A stretch of 60,769 bases of DNA, from positions 87,932 through 148,700 of the forward strand of contig WVZL01000029.1 in the NCBI GenBank assembly GCA_011772495.1. Reading direction: 5' to 3'. A model generated the notes under the pieces. The model had not been told where the DNA came from and did not search any database. It saw only the letters and a program-made list of their open reading frames with translations. Below, one piece after another: positions 35,809-45,339 of this stretch (positions are counted from its first letter, which is position 1; each line of letters opens with the position of its first letter). Source of the stretch: Candidatus Aminicenantota bacterium (lineage in GTDB: Bacteria; Acidobacteriota; Aminicenantia; Aminicenantales; Aminicenantaceae). The position numbers were made by a program, and so were the translations under genes.

Positions 35809-36973
35809 AGTCTTTTTTAAACAGAGAGGATTTACCCCACAAAATCAGGACAGACGAGGAAAGAAAAATAAAGAGAGCAAAAATAATAAAGGTCTCTCTT
35901 AGCCCGGAGTACTGGGAGATCCAACCGAACAATAAAGGACCGAGGGCGAAACCTAGATCTACGGAAGATGCAAAAAGACTCAAAACTTTCCCCTGTTCTC
36001 GAGAGGCAACTCCCTGGACAACGAGAGCCGTTAGATGAGGGTAAAGAATCCCAACTCCGATGCCCCAAATAATACCAGATAGTCCGAGGAGAATATTATT
36101 GGAAGCAAAATAGATTAAGATACCTCCTCCGGAAATAAAATAAAAAGCAGGAAGAAGCAATTTCGGGTTACCCCAAAAAATAAATCGTTTTCCACCATAA
36201 AGCCGCATAAACACAGCAGTCAAGCTCAGGAAAGTATAATAATAGCCAGCCCACATCAGAGATTCTCCGTGAGCAAGAAGAGGAACAAAACTCAAGCTAG
36301 AGCTAAGCCCAATCTCAAAGATCAGGGTAAGAAAAAAAATCAAACAAATTCTTTTCTGTCTTAAAAGACGAAGAAAGCTAACGCTTTTGACTTCTGAGTC
36401 TTCAGGAAATCGAGGAAGCTTGACTCTCCAAAAGAGGCTATACAAAAGCGGAATCGCAGCCAGGAAAATAGCACAGAGAAAAAAGAAAAAGAAGCCAAAC
36501 CTTTCGATAATTCCCTCTCCCATAAAGGGAACAATCAGCAGAGGAAGCATAAAACCAGTGGACACGACTCCAATAGCATAAGCCCTCTCCTCCTCACGAG
36601 TTATCAAAACAGCGATCAATAAAGCTGCCAGAATAAAGACGGAAAAGCCAACACCATGAAAAACCCTTATGAATACGACAAACCAATTTAGTTCCCGGAT
36701 GAAGAGGTACATGGTTGTCATGATCAGGACAAGAATGAGCCCTGCCACGACTACTTTTCTAGGATTGTACCTGCTCAGAAGCCAACCAACAAATGGGCGA
36801 GATAAAAAAGCAGACAAGGAAAAAATCCCCAGTAGAAAGCCAATTTGCCTCGGGCTCCCACCTAAATGCTTAAAATAAAGCGAAAGCAGAATCAGCATGG
36901 CAATGGAAGAATAAGACATTAAAACCAGTAATTGAATGGAGAGTATACCCGGAGCTAATTTTTTCTTTCTCAT
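35807..36973 (-). CDS. MFS transporter
   Basis: This 388-residue protein has twelve predicted membrane helices in two sets of six. Motif A-like residues lie between helices 2 and 3 (FLSRPFVGWLLSRYNPRKVV) and the second half starts near residue 205. Major facilitator proteins exchange small solutes or drugs using ion gradients; the substrate cannot be told. It is a single gene, convergent with the radical SAM gene. Confidence 0.88.
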   Translation of the reverse strand: MRKKKLAPGILSIQLLVLMSYSSIAMLILLSLYFKHLGGSPRQIGFLLGIFSLSAFLSRPFVGWLLSRYNPRKVVVAGLILVLIMTTMYLFIRELNWFVVFIRVFHGVGFSVFILAALLIAVLITREEERAYAIGVVSTGFMLPLLIVPFMGEGIIERFGFFFFFLCAIFLAAIPLLYSLFWRVKLPRFPEDSEVKSVSFLRLLRQKRICLIFFLTLIFEIGLSSSLSFVPLLAHGESLMWAGYYYTFLSLTAVFMRLYGGKRFIFWGNPKLLLPAFYFISGGGILIYFASNNILLGLSGIIWGIGVGILYPHLTALVVQGVASREQGKVLSLFASSVDLGFALGPLLFGWISQYSGLRETFIIFALFIFLSSSVLILWGKSSLFKKD

Positions 36974-37306
36974 TTAAAAGAAACAAAAATTAACAAATCT
37001 ATCCTTCTATTTCAATCCTTTTATGATGTAGCGGTATGATTTATCAAACGTCTCTTTTTTTCATGTGATAAAATCTGTGGGCTTGATAAATCAAGCCCCT
37101 ACAATAAATCAAATCCCTACATTGAGAGGTGGGCTTGATAAATCAAGCCTCTACAAGATATCTCCCTCCTACAATAAAAAAATTTTTAATTTGATTTTGT
37201 ACTAATAAGGTGGGTTTGATGAATCAAAACCTATGAGAAATCAAATCCCTACAGCAAATCAAAACTCTACATTAAAAAGAAGGGATTTTTGAATCAAGCC
37301 CCTGAA
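36974..37306. other. Intergenic region filled by repeats
   Basis: This gap contains no gene. Most of it is the palindromic repeat cluster at 37079-37303. The remainder (36974-37078) is AT-rich with no recognised motif. Confidence 0.6.
37079..37303. repeat. GGGCTTGAT palindromic repeat cluster, copy 2
   Basis: At least three palindromes are visible: GGGCTTGAT-AA-ATCAAGCCC at 37079, the same with a decayed last base near 37131, and GGGTTTGAT-GA-ATCAAAACC near 37212. They are interspersed with CTACA-joined half units (ATAAATCAAATCCCTACA). Where the left arm changes C to T the right arm changes G to A, so base pairing is kept. It is the longest of the three clusters. Confidence 0.82.
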
Positions 37307-37771
37307 TTATCCAGGATAGATTAAAGCCTCAGAAATGAATTTTTTATATTGTTTAATCACATCCAGGATGAGTTCTTCTTTGGGCAACTTCAGGACATCT
37401 GAGGGCTTGATATGTTCCATGAAAGGCACTTCCTTTTCCTCAATCTGACTCTTCTTATCTTTCCTTCCTCTGATAAGCAGTCTTAATTTGAGATCCACGG
37501 CGTTGTTGGGAAGGCGTATAACGTAGTGGAAATTATCTACCCTCGATTGAGGAAAATTTACCTCAAAAGCTATCGATTTCCCTTTCTCCCTTCGGATTTT
37601 GGATTTTATCCCATAGCTTCTCAACTCTTCAGACAAACCTTCAAAGGAAGACTCGGCAATGAACTCACAAAATTGATTAAATTTCTCGGGAGCCTCAACC
37701 TTGCATTCATCGATAACTCTGAGATCATCTAAAAGACTCGCTAACTCGTCTTTCCAATCGGTCTTGGCCAT
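37307..37771 (-). CDS. Hypothetical protein
   Basis: This 154-residue protein is not recognised. It is soluble and highly charged. An N-terminal helical part (1-60) is followed by a strand-rich centre (IAFEVNFPQSRVDNFHYVIRLP, about 75-100) and a helical C-terminus (PKEELILDVIKQYKKFISEAL). GGGGGAAC precedes the ATG. It lies 90 nt downstream of the flavodiiron gene on the same strand and may be co-transcribed with it. Confidence 0.6.
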   Translation of the reverse strand: MAKTDWKDELASLLDDLRVIDECKVEAPEKFNQFCEFIAESSFEGLSEELRSYGIKSKIRREKGKSIAFEVNFPQSRVDNFHYVIRLPNNAVDLKLRLLIRGRKDKKSQIEEKEVPFMEHIKPSDVLKLPKEELILDVIKQYKKFISEALIYPG

Positions 37772-37861
37772 TTTGTTCCCCCAGGAAAATATGCCATTCG
37801 TATCTTAACATATTTCTCTTCAACTTTAAAAGAAGAAGTAAAAAAAGAAATTGGATGCTTA

Positions 37862-39064
37862 TTATGCTTCTTTTTTTATCAACTTAGCAAAATGTCTTCC
37901 AAATTCCTCGCCCTTCTTCAAATCTTCCTCTGTAGGACATCCTTTAAATTCCAGCATATCAGCAAGCTCCCACTTAAGTGGTTCTATAATTTTTTCCAAG
38001 TTTTTTCTCGCTCCACCGCTCCATCCGTAGCTTCCAAAATAAGCCACTTTCTTGTTTTTTATGTGCTTATGAGCAGCCATGTTTAAAACTTCTTGAACTG
38101 GAGGAAAGAGGGATACTTCGTAGGTGGGGGCTCCTATCATGATCCCTACTTTTGTCCAGAGGGAAGGGAGAATGTAGCTCACATGAGTTCGGGAGGCATC
38201 AAAGATTTCAAGAGGAACATCTTCCCGAGATATTCCTTGAGCCACCGCATTCATCATAGATTCTGTAAAGCCGTACATTGAGCCATAAATTAGGGTTATG
38301 CCGGGCTCAGCTTTTCCAACGGCATACTCCGCCCACTTCTTGTATAGATTGACTATAAGAGAAGGATTCTTGCGCCAGATTAGACCATGAGATGGAGCAA
38401 TAACGTCAATGGGAAGATCAGCTAATTTTTCGATAGCTCCCAAAACCCTCGCACTAAAATTGGCCACGATATTAACGTAATAGCGGAGAGATTCCTTCTC
38501 ATAAAAACCAAAGTCTTTGCATTCATCATCAAAAATTGCCCCTCGGATAGCACCATATCCACCAAAAGCATCACAAGGAAAAAGAATCCTGTGAGAGACC
38601 TCGTAGGTCATCATAGTTTCAGGCCAATGAAGAAAGGGCGTTGCCAAGAACTTCAAAGTTCTTTTGCCCAGAGAAAGAGCGTCTCCATCGTTGACAACCC
38701 GAACGTTCTCTTTTATGGAAAAGAAACTCTCCAGCATATCCTTTGTTTTCGCTGAACCCAGCAAAGTGACCTGAGGAGCAATCCTTCTCAACGTCCTTAT
38801 AAGACCAGAGTGATCGGGCTCCATATGGTTGACGACTACATAATCAACCTGCGAAATATCCGTGACTTCGTCGATTTGATCAAGGTATTCATCTCCCTTA
38901 ATTGATTTTGTCAGATCGATGATCGCTTTCTTCTCATCATCTATGAGATATGAATTGTAAGAAACACCTTCCTTGGTAATAGGCCATATTCCCTCGAAAA
39001 GGTCAGTGGTTCGGTCGTTCACTCCTATCCAGTAAACATCGGGCTTTATCTCAATTGCCGGCAT
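37862..39064 (-). CDS. Flavodiiron protein (FprA type A)
   Basis: This 400-residue enzyme reduces O2 to water or NO to N2O and protects anaerobes. The beta-lactamase-like domain (1-250) carries the diiron ligands His80, Glu82, Asp84 and His85 in NHMEPDHSG, followed by FLHWPETM, PCDAFGGYG and APSHGLIW. The flavodoxin domain (about 255-395) has the FMN loop IYGSMYGFTE and FGSYGWSGGA. There is no rubredoxin domain, so electrons must come from a separate donor. Cytosolic. Confidence 0.95.
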   Translation of the reverse strand: MPAIEIKPDVYWIGVNDRTTDLFEGIWPITKEGVSYNSYLIDDEKKAIIDLTKSIKGDEYLDQIDEVTDISQVDYVVVNHMEPDHSGLIRTLRRIAPQVTLLGSAKTKDMLESFFSIKENVRVVNDGDALSLGKRTLKFLATPFLHWPETMMTYEVSHRILFPCDAFGGYGAIRGAIFDDECKDFGFYEKESLRYYVNIVANFSARVLGAIEKLADLPIDVIAPSHGLIWRKNPSLIVNLYKKWAEYAVGKAEPGITLIYGSMYGFTESMMNAVAQGISREDVPLEIFDASRTHVSYILPSLWTKVGIMIGAPTYEVSLFPPVQEVLNMAAHKHIKNKKVAYFGSYGWSGGARKNLEKIIEPLKWELADMLEFKGCPTEEDLKKGEEFGRHFAKLIKKEA

Positions 39065-39165
39065 TTAACCTACCTCCTTTCTCCAGACAGCTTCTAATTT
39101 TAGCGAGAGAGGATTAAATAGGCAATAACTTAATTTATGGTTTAAGAAAAAACTCCCAGATACGG

Positions 39166-39633
39166 AAGCATCTCCACATCCGTTATAACCCATTGGTAAG
39201 GCATAGGTTTTGGGAAATAGCTGCAGCGACCATTGAAGAAAGGCTCAGGCTGTATGGCTCAAAAACACGTTGCTTTTGCCCCAGCGAGTCAAAAGCAACT
39301 CGGATCAAGGCTTCGCTCTCCTCTTGGGGTCAGACTTTGTCCTCATGTTGCTAATCGGACTACATTTTATCTATGAACATTACTTCATGATAAAGTCTGA
39401 CCCCGGAACCAAGGAAAAATGGGGCCAGGCCCCATTTTTTTCTGAGAGTCGGGCAGCGAGTATGTTTGAGCGGAGCGTTGCGAGGAGCGAAGAAGATTCC
39501 TTCGCTTTGCTCGGAACAGGCTAGTAATCTCATATAATAAAATAAAAGAGCGAATGGAGAATGGCACTAAAAATCTGAAGGGAGCTAGGCTATTTCCCAA
39601 AACCTTTTCTAATAACAGAAATGGAGATGCTTA
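39166..39633. repeat. Composite palindromic element C (largest copy, three inner hairpins)
   Basis: The ends are AAGCATCTCC (39166) and GGAGATGCTTA (39623-39633), with TTTTGGGAAATAGC and GCTATTTCCCAAAA just inside. Three hairpins lie within: GTTGCTTTTG/CAAAAGCAAC (39269-39299); GGGGTCAGACTTTGTC/GATAAAGTCTGACCCC (39326-39404); and AATGGGGCCAGGCCCCATT (39418-39436). The second has a solo homologue at 47612-47713. The right half, from TAGTAATCTCATATAATAAA, is shared with element B. No transposase is encoded. Confidence 0.88.
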
Positions 39634-39730
39634 CCCCATACAATAATTTCTTTTACAATATCCAATGATTATGGTAAAAGATACGGGAAAAATTAAAATC
39701 TCTTTTCTTGTCTTCATGCAGGAGACTAAA

Positions 39731-41092
39731 ATGGACGGCCAGGAAACGATCAAGAGAGGAACTTGGGGATCCAAAATCGCTTTCATTTTCGCAGCGACAG
39801 GTTCGGCTATAGGTTTGGGCAACATCTGGCGATTCCCGACAATGGTAAGTCAGAACGGAGGAGCAGTTTTTGTCCTGGTCTATATCCTAGCTGTTACTCT
39901 AATCGGGTTCACGGTGATGCTGGCAGAATTGACCATAGGACGTCACACTCAGAAAAATCCTGTCGGAGCCATCGGATATATAAAACCCCGCTCGCCCTGG
40001 AAATTTATCGGCTACCTGGGAGTAATAACAGGTGTTTGCATTCTCTCTTACTACTCTGTTGTAGCAGGATGGACAATAGGCTACATTGTCAAGAGTGCTT
40101 CTGGGGCTTTCAGCGGAGATGTAACAAGTCAATTAACTGAAAAAATATACACAGAATTTACCTCTAATCCTCTTCAAGTTATCTTTTTACTTTTCCTGTT
40201 CATCGGAATTACTACTTATATAATTTCAAAAGGGGTTAAAAAAGGAATAGAAAGATGGACCAGGATTCTGATGCCCATCCTTTTTTTGCTTATAATTTTT
40301 CTTGCTGTGAGAGCTTTAACGCTTCCCGCGGCCTCCACGGGTGTGACCTATTATCTCAAACCAGACTTCTCCAAGCTCAGCGGCACAGTCATTCTATTTG
40401 CCTTGGGTCAGGCTTTCTTTTCTTTAAGCTTAGGTATGGGAACAATGATCACCTACGGCAGCTATATCTCTAAATCCGATAATCTTGTCTCCTCGGCAGG
40501 ATGGGTTACTTTCTCGGATACTCTTGTCGCCTTTCTGGCAGGGTTGATAATCTTTCCCACCCTTGCTTTTTCCGGCCAGCCTGGCGATGTTGGAGGTTTT
40601 GGCCTTGTTTTCCAGATTTTTCCTATCATCTTTTCCCAAATACCGGGCGGTTATATTTTTGCGCTTCTCTTTTTTACACTTTTATCCGTGGCAGCTTTAA
40701 CTTCGACCATATCTCTCCTTGAAGTTCCGGTGGCTTATCTAGTTGATGAGCGGGAATGGACGAGAAAAAAAGCAGCCCTGGCAGTAGGAGCTCTCTCCTT
40801 TGTAATCGGAGTGCCATCCGCTCTTTCCTTCGGGGGAATGAAATTTTTCACCAAGATAGATTTCTTTGGCAAGTTTGATTTTATCTTCGGCAATATCTCC
40901 TTGGCTGTTGGCGCCTTGTTGATATGTTTGTTTGTCGGATACGTTTGGGGCGTTAAGAACGCAATCCAGGAAGTCTTTTCTGGAAATCCCAAATTCAGGA
41001 TAAGACCTCTCTGGATATTTTCTCTCAAATTTCTCTCACCTCTAGCTATAATTTTTATTCTTATCTTCATCAGGAAAATTGTTTCTGGATAA
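39731..41092 (+). CDS. Na+-dependent amino-acid transporter (SNF/NSS family)
   Basis: This ~453-residue membrane protein with about eleven helices shows the NSS first-helix motif GSAIGLGNIWRFPTMVSQNGG, which forms the sodium and substrate site, and later motifs ALGQAFFSLSLGMGTMITYGSY (helix 6) and the DTLVAFLAGLIIFP region. Relatives import amino acids with Na+. I chose ATG 39731 because of AGGAG six nt upstream; an in-frame ATG at 39665 would add 22 residues with no ribosome site. It is followed after only 12 nt by the AGCS symporter, so the two form an amino-acid uptake operon. Confidence 0.93.
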   Translation: MDGQETIKRGTWGSKIAFIFAATGSAIGLGNIWRFPTMVSQNGGAVFVLVYILAVTLIGFTVMLAELTIGRHTQKNPVGAIGYIKPRSPWKFIGYLGVITGVCILSYYSVVAGWTIGYIVKSASGAFSGDVTSQLTEKIYTEFTSNPLQVIFLLFLFIGITTYIISKGVKKGIERWTRILMPILFLLIIFLAVRALTLPAASTGVTYYLKPDFSKLSGTVILFALGQAFFSLSLGMGTMITYGSYISKSDNLVSSAGWVTFSDTLVAFLAGLIIFPTLAFSGQPGDVGGFGLVFQIFPIIFSQIPGGYIFALLFFTLLSVAALTSTISLLEVPVAYLVDEREWTRKKAALAVGALSFVIGVPSALSFGGMKFFTKIDFFGKFDFIFGNISLAVGALLICLFVGYVWGVKNAIQEVFSGNPKFRIRPLWIFSLKFLSPLAIIFILIFIRKIVSG

Positions 41093-41104
41093 AGGATGCC
41101 AATA

Positions 41105-42850
41105 ATGAAGAAAAAAACTTTAGCCATCATATTCTTCTTTCTGTGTCTGGTGAGTCTTCAAACCCTAAAGGCAGCTGATATCAAGGGCAAGGTTATCCTT
41201 TCTCCTAAAGGAGAGCCGTTCACTGAAGGGATTGTTCTTCTCAAGCCCCTGGAAGAGGAATATTTTTCCGAAACCGCTCTTGATCTTGAGGGAAATTTTA
41301 TATACCGCGATCTCAAGCCAGGAAAATACATCATCAAAATGGACCTTTATGAATTGACTCCCTTCGGAGAAGAGGGAGTAGAGATAGAGATAAAAGATAA
41401 AGCAGAAACACTGGAGCTTAACTTCACGATTTCCCTCTCTCTTCTGGATAAGATACTCATTTTCATCACAAAAGCAAGCGATTTCATGTGGGGTTACTGG
41501 ATGATAGCCCTTCTTTTAGGAACAGGAATCCTGCTGACCTATCTCACCCGCCTTATCCAAATTAGGAGGCTCATCCTTTCCCTGAAGATGGCGCTGCGAG
41601 GAGCCGTGGGAAAGGATAAGCCGGATAAAAAAGAAGAAGGAGATATCTCTCCATATGCAGCTTTGATGACTGCCCTGGCTGCTACTGTTGGCAACGGCAA
41701 TATCGCCGGCGTGGCAACAGCTATCGCTGTTGGTGGACCAGGAGCTCCTGTTTGGATGTGGATAGCCGGTATCTTCGGCATGGCCACAAAGTATGCTGAA
41801 GGATTTTTAGGAGTCAGGTTCAGGATTAAGAACATACGGGGAGAGATGTCCGGTGGGCCTATGTACTATGCCCGTAATGGCATTAAAAACGAGCATCTGG
41901 CCAAATTCATGGGCATGTTTTTTGCTATTTGTGGTGCAGTAGCATGCCTGTTAGGCACAGGGAACATGATGCAATCCAACTCAATGGCGCTGGTCTTTAA
42001 CAGAGAATTCCAGATTCCTTTCTGGATAAGCGGACTGGTTATCACGGGCATTGTAGGAGCAGTTATTCTGGGCGGCATTAAGAGAATCGGATTGGTATCT
42101 GAGAGACTGGTTCCGACCATGATTATTCTTTATTTCGGAGGAGCCATCATTATCATCCTGGCTAAGATCACAAACCTGCCCGCAGCTCTTACCACAATCT
42201 TTACATCCGCCTTCTCCGTAAAAGCCGTGGGAGGAGGCATGGTAGGAGTAACTATCAAGCTGGCTATTAGCCAAGGCATCAGGAGAGGACTGCTTTCCAA
42301 CGAATCTGGCTTAGGATCGGCGGGCATTGCCCAGTCTGCCTCAAAATCCAAAGATCCCTCTAGAAACGGGCTCATCGCAATGACCGGGACATTTATTGAT
42401 ACCTTGGTCGTTAATACGCTGACCACTCTGACCATTGTCATCACCGGAAGCTACCTCAAAACCGCTGCCTATGGCGATCCAAGAGCTCTAACGTCTACGG
42501 CCCTAACAGCAGATGCCTTTAGCTCTGTCATACCTTTTGGTGGATACATCATTGCTTTATGCTCTTTTCTCTTTGGCTATTCAACTCTTCTTGGATGGTG
42601 CTATTACGGAGAAAAATGCCTGGAATACATACTTGGAGTCAGGATAATCTATCCTTACAGGATTGCTTTCATCATCCTGCTTTTCATCGGTTCTATCATC
42701 CAGGGTCCGCACCGCTACATCGTCTGGTACATAGGAGACGTAGCCAACGCCTTCATGGCTTTCCCTAACTTGTTGTCCCTTCTTCTTTTAGCCGGATTGG
42801 TCGGAAAAGTGACAACCAAGTATTTTTATGAAAAGAAACGAGAGATCTAA
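41105..42850 (+). CDS. AGCS-family Na+/alanine-glycine symporter with N-terminal regulatory-like domain
   Basis: This ~581-residue protein has a signal peptide (about 1-24) and then a carboxypeptidase-regulatory/transthyretin-like domain (about 25-110, IKGKVILSPKGEPFTEGIVLL ... YIIKMDLYE). A full alanine-or-glycine:cation symporter follows (about 125-580). The symporter part shows TVGNGNIAGVATAIAVGGPGAP, MSGGPMYYAR, and the STAL-TADAF segment. Ordinary AGCS proteins are about 450-500 residues and lack the extra domain. ATG 41105 has AAAGGA eight nt upstream; ATG 41096 would add three residues. It is co-transcribed with the NSS transporter. Confidence 0.92.
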   Translation: MKKKTLAIIFFFLCLVSLQTLKAADIKGKVILSPKGEPFTEGIVLLKPLEEEYFSETALDLEGNFIYRDLKPGKYIIKMDLYELTPFGEEGVEIEIKDKAETLELNFTISLSLLDKILIFITKASDFMWGYWMIALLLGTGILLTYLTRLIQIRRLILSLKMALRGAVGKDKPDKKEEGDISPYAALMTALAATVGNGNIAGVATAIAVGGPGAPVWMWIAGIFGMATKYAEGFLGVRFRIKNIRGEMSGGPMYYARNGIKNEHLAKFMGMFFAICGAVACLLGTGNMMQSNSMALVFNREFQIPFWISGLVITGIVGAVILGGIKRIGLVSERLVPTMIILYFGGAIIIILAKITNLPAALTTIFTSAFSVKAVGGGMVGVTIKLAISQGIRRGLLSNESGLGSAGIAQSASKSKDPSRNGLIAMTGTFIDTLVVNTLTTLTIVITGSYLKTAAYGDPRALTSTALTADAFSSVIPFGGYIIALCSFLFGYSTLLGWCYYGEKCLEYILGVRIIYPYRIAFIILLFIGSIIQGPHRYIVWYIGDVANAFMAFPNLLSLLLLAGLVGKVTTKYFYEKKREI

Positions 42851-42982
42851 ATTCCTGAATGCTTTATCTTTGAAAAGATTTCGGGAGCCTCTATACCGAA
42901 ATGCGTGATAACGAATAATAAATGTGCAATAGGATAAGATTTATATTTGATTATCTTGATTGTAGAGGGTATTATTTTAGAA

Positions 42983-44158
42983 ATGAAGCTCTGCAAGAAA
43001 AAGCTTGAGAAACCTTACCGCTTCCTCGGTATCTCGATCATCCTGATATTAGCTGTCTCTCTGGATGGCAACAGACAACAGGACGTTTCCGAATACCAAG
43101 AGCGCTTGGCGAAAATTTCCCAACAGATAGAGCAGTTAAGAATGAAAATAGAAGAAGAAGAAAAAAAGGAATCAACCACTCTTTCCCGGCTGGGGAGGAT
43201 TGGATTTAATAAAGGATTGATCAAAAAAGAAATCTCCCTTTATGCTATCCAATTGGAAAAAGCAAATCGTGAGCTTTCCTCACTGAACAAAAGCATTCCT
43301 GAGCTAGAAGCAAAGCTGGAAGAGGAAACGCAATCTATAGAGAAAATACTCATCACTACCTATAAATTCGGAAAATTCAACTTTCTTCAATTTATGCTTC
43401 AGGCAGAAAATGTAGGAACTCTCATTTCTGAGAATAAGAATTTGACTCTCTTAGCTCAGTACCAGGAAAAAATAATCTCGAGTTATATGGATAACTTGAA
43501 TAAACTAGAGAGGGCCGAAAAAGAGCTTCAGGCAAAAAAAAAGGAAGCATCGCGCTTAATCAAGAATGCCGAGCAGAAAAGGAAAGAACTCCAAGTTCAG
43601 GAAAGAAAGAACAGAGCTCTTATAACGGAAATAAAGAAAAACAAAAAGCTACATCTTCAGACTATAGATGAGTTAAAAGTAAGAGCTCAACAGTTGTTAC
43701 TATTGATAGAAAAATTACTTAAAGAAGAAATTTCCTTCCCTATTAATTTAATTCCGCTTTATGAGAAAAAAGGGAAGCTTTCCTGGCCTATCGAGGGAAA
43801 AGTCACCACTGAATTTGGGGAGCAGAGACATCCTCAATTTAAGACGACCACCATGAACAACGGAATCGAAATTTCACCCAAAAAAAACTATGTGATTGTC
43901 AGGTCTATTCATCCTGGCAAAGTCGTCTACGCTGACTACTTCCAAGGATACGGGAACCTCATCATTATCGATCATGGAATGTCCTACTATACTCTCTACG
44001 GTCATTGCTCAGATATCCTAGTCAAAAAGGGTGACATGGTTAAAGCTGAACACCCAATCGCTCTTGTCGGTGATATCGGCTCTTTTGAAGGAGACTCCGT
44101 TTATTTTGAAATTCGATTCAAGACAAAGCCCCTTAATCCCTTGCAATGGTTGAAATGA
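42983..44158 (+). CDS. EnvC-like coiled-coil protein with degenerate LytM domain
   Basis: This ~391-residue protein has an N-terminal signal/anchor helix (about 13-28), a long coiled coil (about 32-245) and a C-terminal LytM/M23 domain (about 265-390). EnvC-type proteins activate amidases during cell separation and do not cut peptidoglycan. Here all zinc ligands are gone: the HxxxD motif is N292-N-G-I-E296 and the HxH motif is S372-V-Y374. That fits the activator rather than a protease. I chose ATG 42983; a TTG at 42947 is in frame. It is followed by an S41-like and a YibQ-like gene. Confidence 0.88.
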   Translation: MKLCKKKLEKPYRFLGISIILILAVSLDGNRQQDVSEYQERLAKISQQIEQLRMKIEEEEKKESTTLSRLGRIGFNKGLIKKEISLYAIQLEKANRELSSLNKSIPELEAKLEEETQSIEKILITTYKFGKFNFLQFMLQAENVGTLISENKNLTLLAQYQEKIISSYMDNLNKLERAEKELQAKKKEASRLIKNAEQKRKELQVQERKNRALITEIKKNKKLHLQTIDELKVRAQQLLLLIEKLLKEEISFPINLIPLYEKKGKLSWPIEGKVTTEFGEQRHPQFKTTTMNNGIEISPKKNYVIVRSIHPGKVVYADYFQGYGNLIIIDHGMSYYTLYGHCSDILVKKGDMVKAEHPIALVGDIGSFEGDSVYFEIRFKTKPLNPLQWLK

Positions 44159-44192
44159 AGATGATAAAATCAAAAACTCGTTTAAGGATAAA

Positions 44193-45317
44193 ATGACCAA
44201 AAAAAGAGCAAGAATACTCCTTTTTGCAGTTCTAGGCTTTATCATTCTCTTCTTCTTGTTAGAAAAAAGCTTTCTCCCTGGACTCTTATCAAAACTTTCT
44301 CCCGACAGGAATTTTGAGCTGCTCGGAAAAGTTATCCAACTGATCAAAAACGATTACATTGAAGAAGCCAACCCGGCCAAAACAATGAAGGGTGCCTTTA
44401 AAGGAATGGTTGATTCCTTGGACGTTCTCTCCAGCTACTTAGACAAGGAGAGCATGCTCAGGTATAGCCAGCGTAAGGAGGCAAACCTGAAGGATATAGG
44501 AATTGTCCTTTACAAAAGCTACGGTTCTTTTCCTCAGGTCATCGGAATTAATGAGAATTCCCCTGCTGAAAAGAAAGGAATCCAAATCGGCGACTTTATC
44601 AGCTCTCTTGACGGACGCTCGACTCTCACCATGAGTATGACTGAAGCAAATCTCTATCTTAAAGATAGAGATAAAAAAACCATAATGCTAAGGGTATTCA
44701 AAGGAGAGGAAACAAAAGAGGTAAATATTGAAAGAACATTGCTGTTTGAACAGCCATTTTCTTATGCCAAAGCAAAGGGCACAAGCGGAATTTTGAAGAT
44801 CCATCAGCTTTATCCTCCCTGCGTAAGTAAAATAAAAGAGGAACTCATCCCCAGATTAAAGCCAGAAAAAAGGACTTTTATTTTGGATTTAAGGAATTGT
44901 CACGAAGGGGAGATCGAAGAATCCAGAAAACTCATCAATCTCTTTTTGAAATCTCCGAATATAGGTTTCTTTGAAACAAAAGGAGGAGCCAAGGAGATTC
45001 TTTCCTGCCCAGACGATGCTGAACTTAAAAAACTGCCCTTGGTAATCTGGACAAATCAGGCAACAATCGGACCGGCAGAGGCCGTAGCTGGAGTTCTCAA
45101 AGAATTTAAAAGGGCCAAAATCATCGGGCTTCCAACATTAGGACTGGTGGCCAAACAAAATTTCTTTATCCTAGATGACGGGAGTGGATTACTGCTCACT
45201 TCAGGAATCTTCTACCTTAGGTCAGGGGAAAAGTTGTGGGAAAAAGGAACTAAGCCTGATATAAAAATAAACAGGGAAGACCAAAGTTTTAGCACATATC
45301 TTAAAAAAAGTCTTTAA
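44193..45317 (+). CDS. CtpA/S41-like protein with PDZ domain, predicted catalytically inactive
   Basis: This 374-residue protein has an N-terminal membrane helix (about 8-26), an S41 N-terminal helical region, a PDZ domain (about 92-175, PQVIGINENSPAEKKGIQIGD), and an S41 catalytic-fold domain (about 185-372). In active members the nucleophile motif reads (S/T)-A-S-A-x-E and the base lies in TxGKG. Here the first is T291-I-G293-P-A-E, so Ser is Gly, and the second is T-L-G-L318-V, so Lys is Leu. It is therefore most likely a pseudoprotease. The start has AAGGA upstream. It sits between EnvC-like and YibQ-like genes, a conserved trio. Confidence 0.87.
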   Translation: MTKKRARILLFAVLGFIILFFLLEKSFLPGLLSKLSPDRNFELLGKVIQLIKNDYIEEANPAKTMKGAFKGMVDSLDVLSSYLDKESMLRYSQRKEANLKDIGIVLYKSYGSFPQVIGINENSPAEKKGIQIGDFISSLDGRSTLTMSMTEANLYLKDRDKKTIMLRVFKGEETKEVNIERTLLFEQPFSYAKAKGTSGILKIHQLYPPCVSKIKEELIPRLKPEKRTFILDLRNCHEGEIEESRKLINLFLKSPNIGFFETKGGAKEILSCPDDAELKKLPLVIWTNQATIGPAEAVAGVLKEFKRAKIIGLPTLGLVAKQNFFILDDGSGLLLTSGIFYLRSGEKLWEKGTKPDIKINREDQSFSTYLKKSL

Positions 45318-45339
45318 TCTCCAGCCTAAAATGTAATTA

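Noticed and set aside
37079-37303. Possible CRISPR array
   Set aside because: Repeats are palindromic half-units of variable length with irregular, non-unique spacing, no constant spacer size and no cas genes nearby.
39270-39524. 84-codon open frame inside element C
   Set aside because: It reads across three hairpin modules and is not preserved in the related elements A or B.
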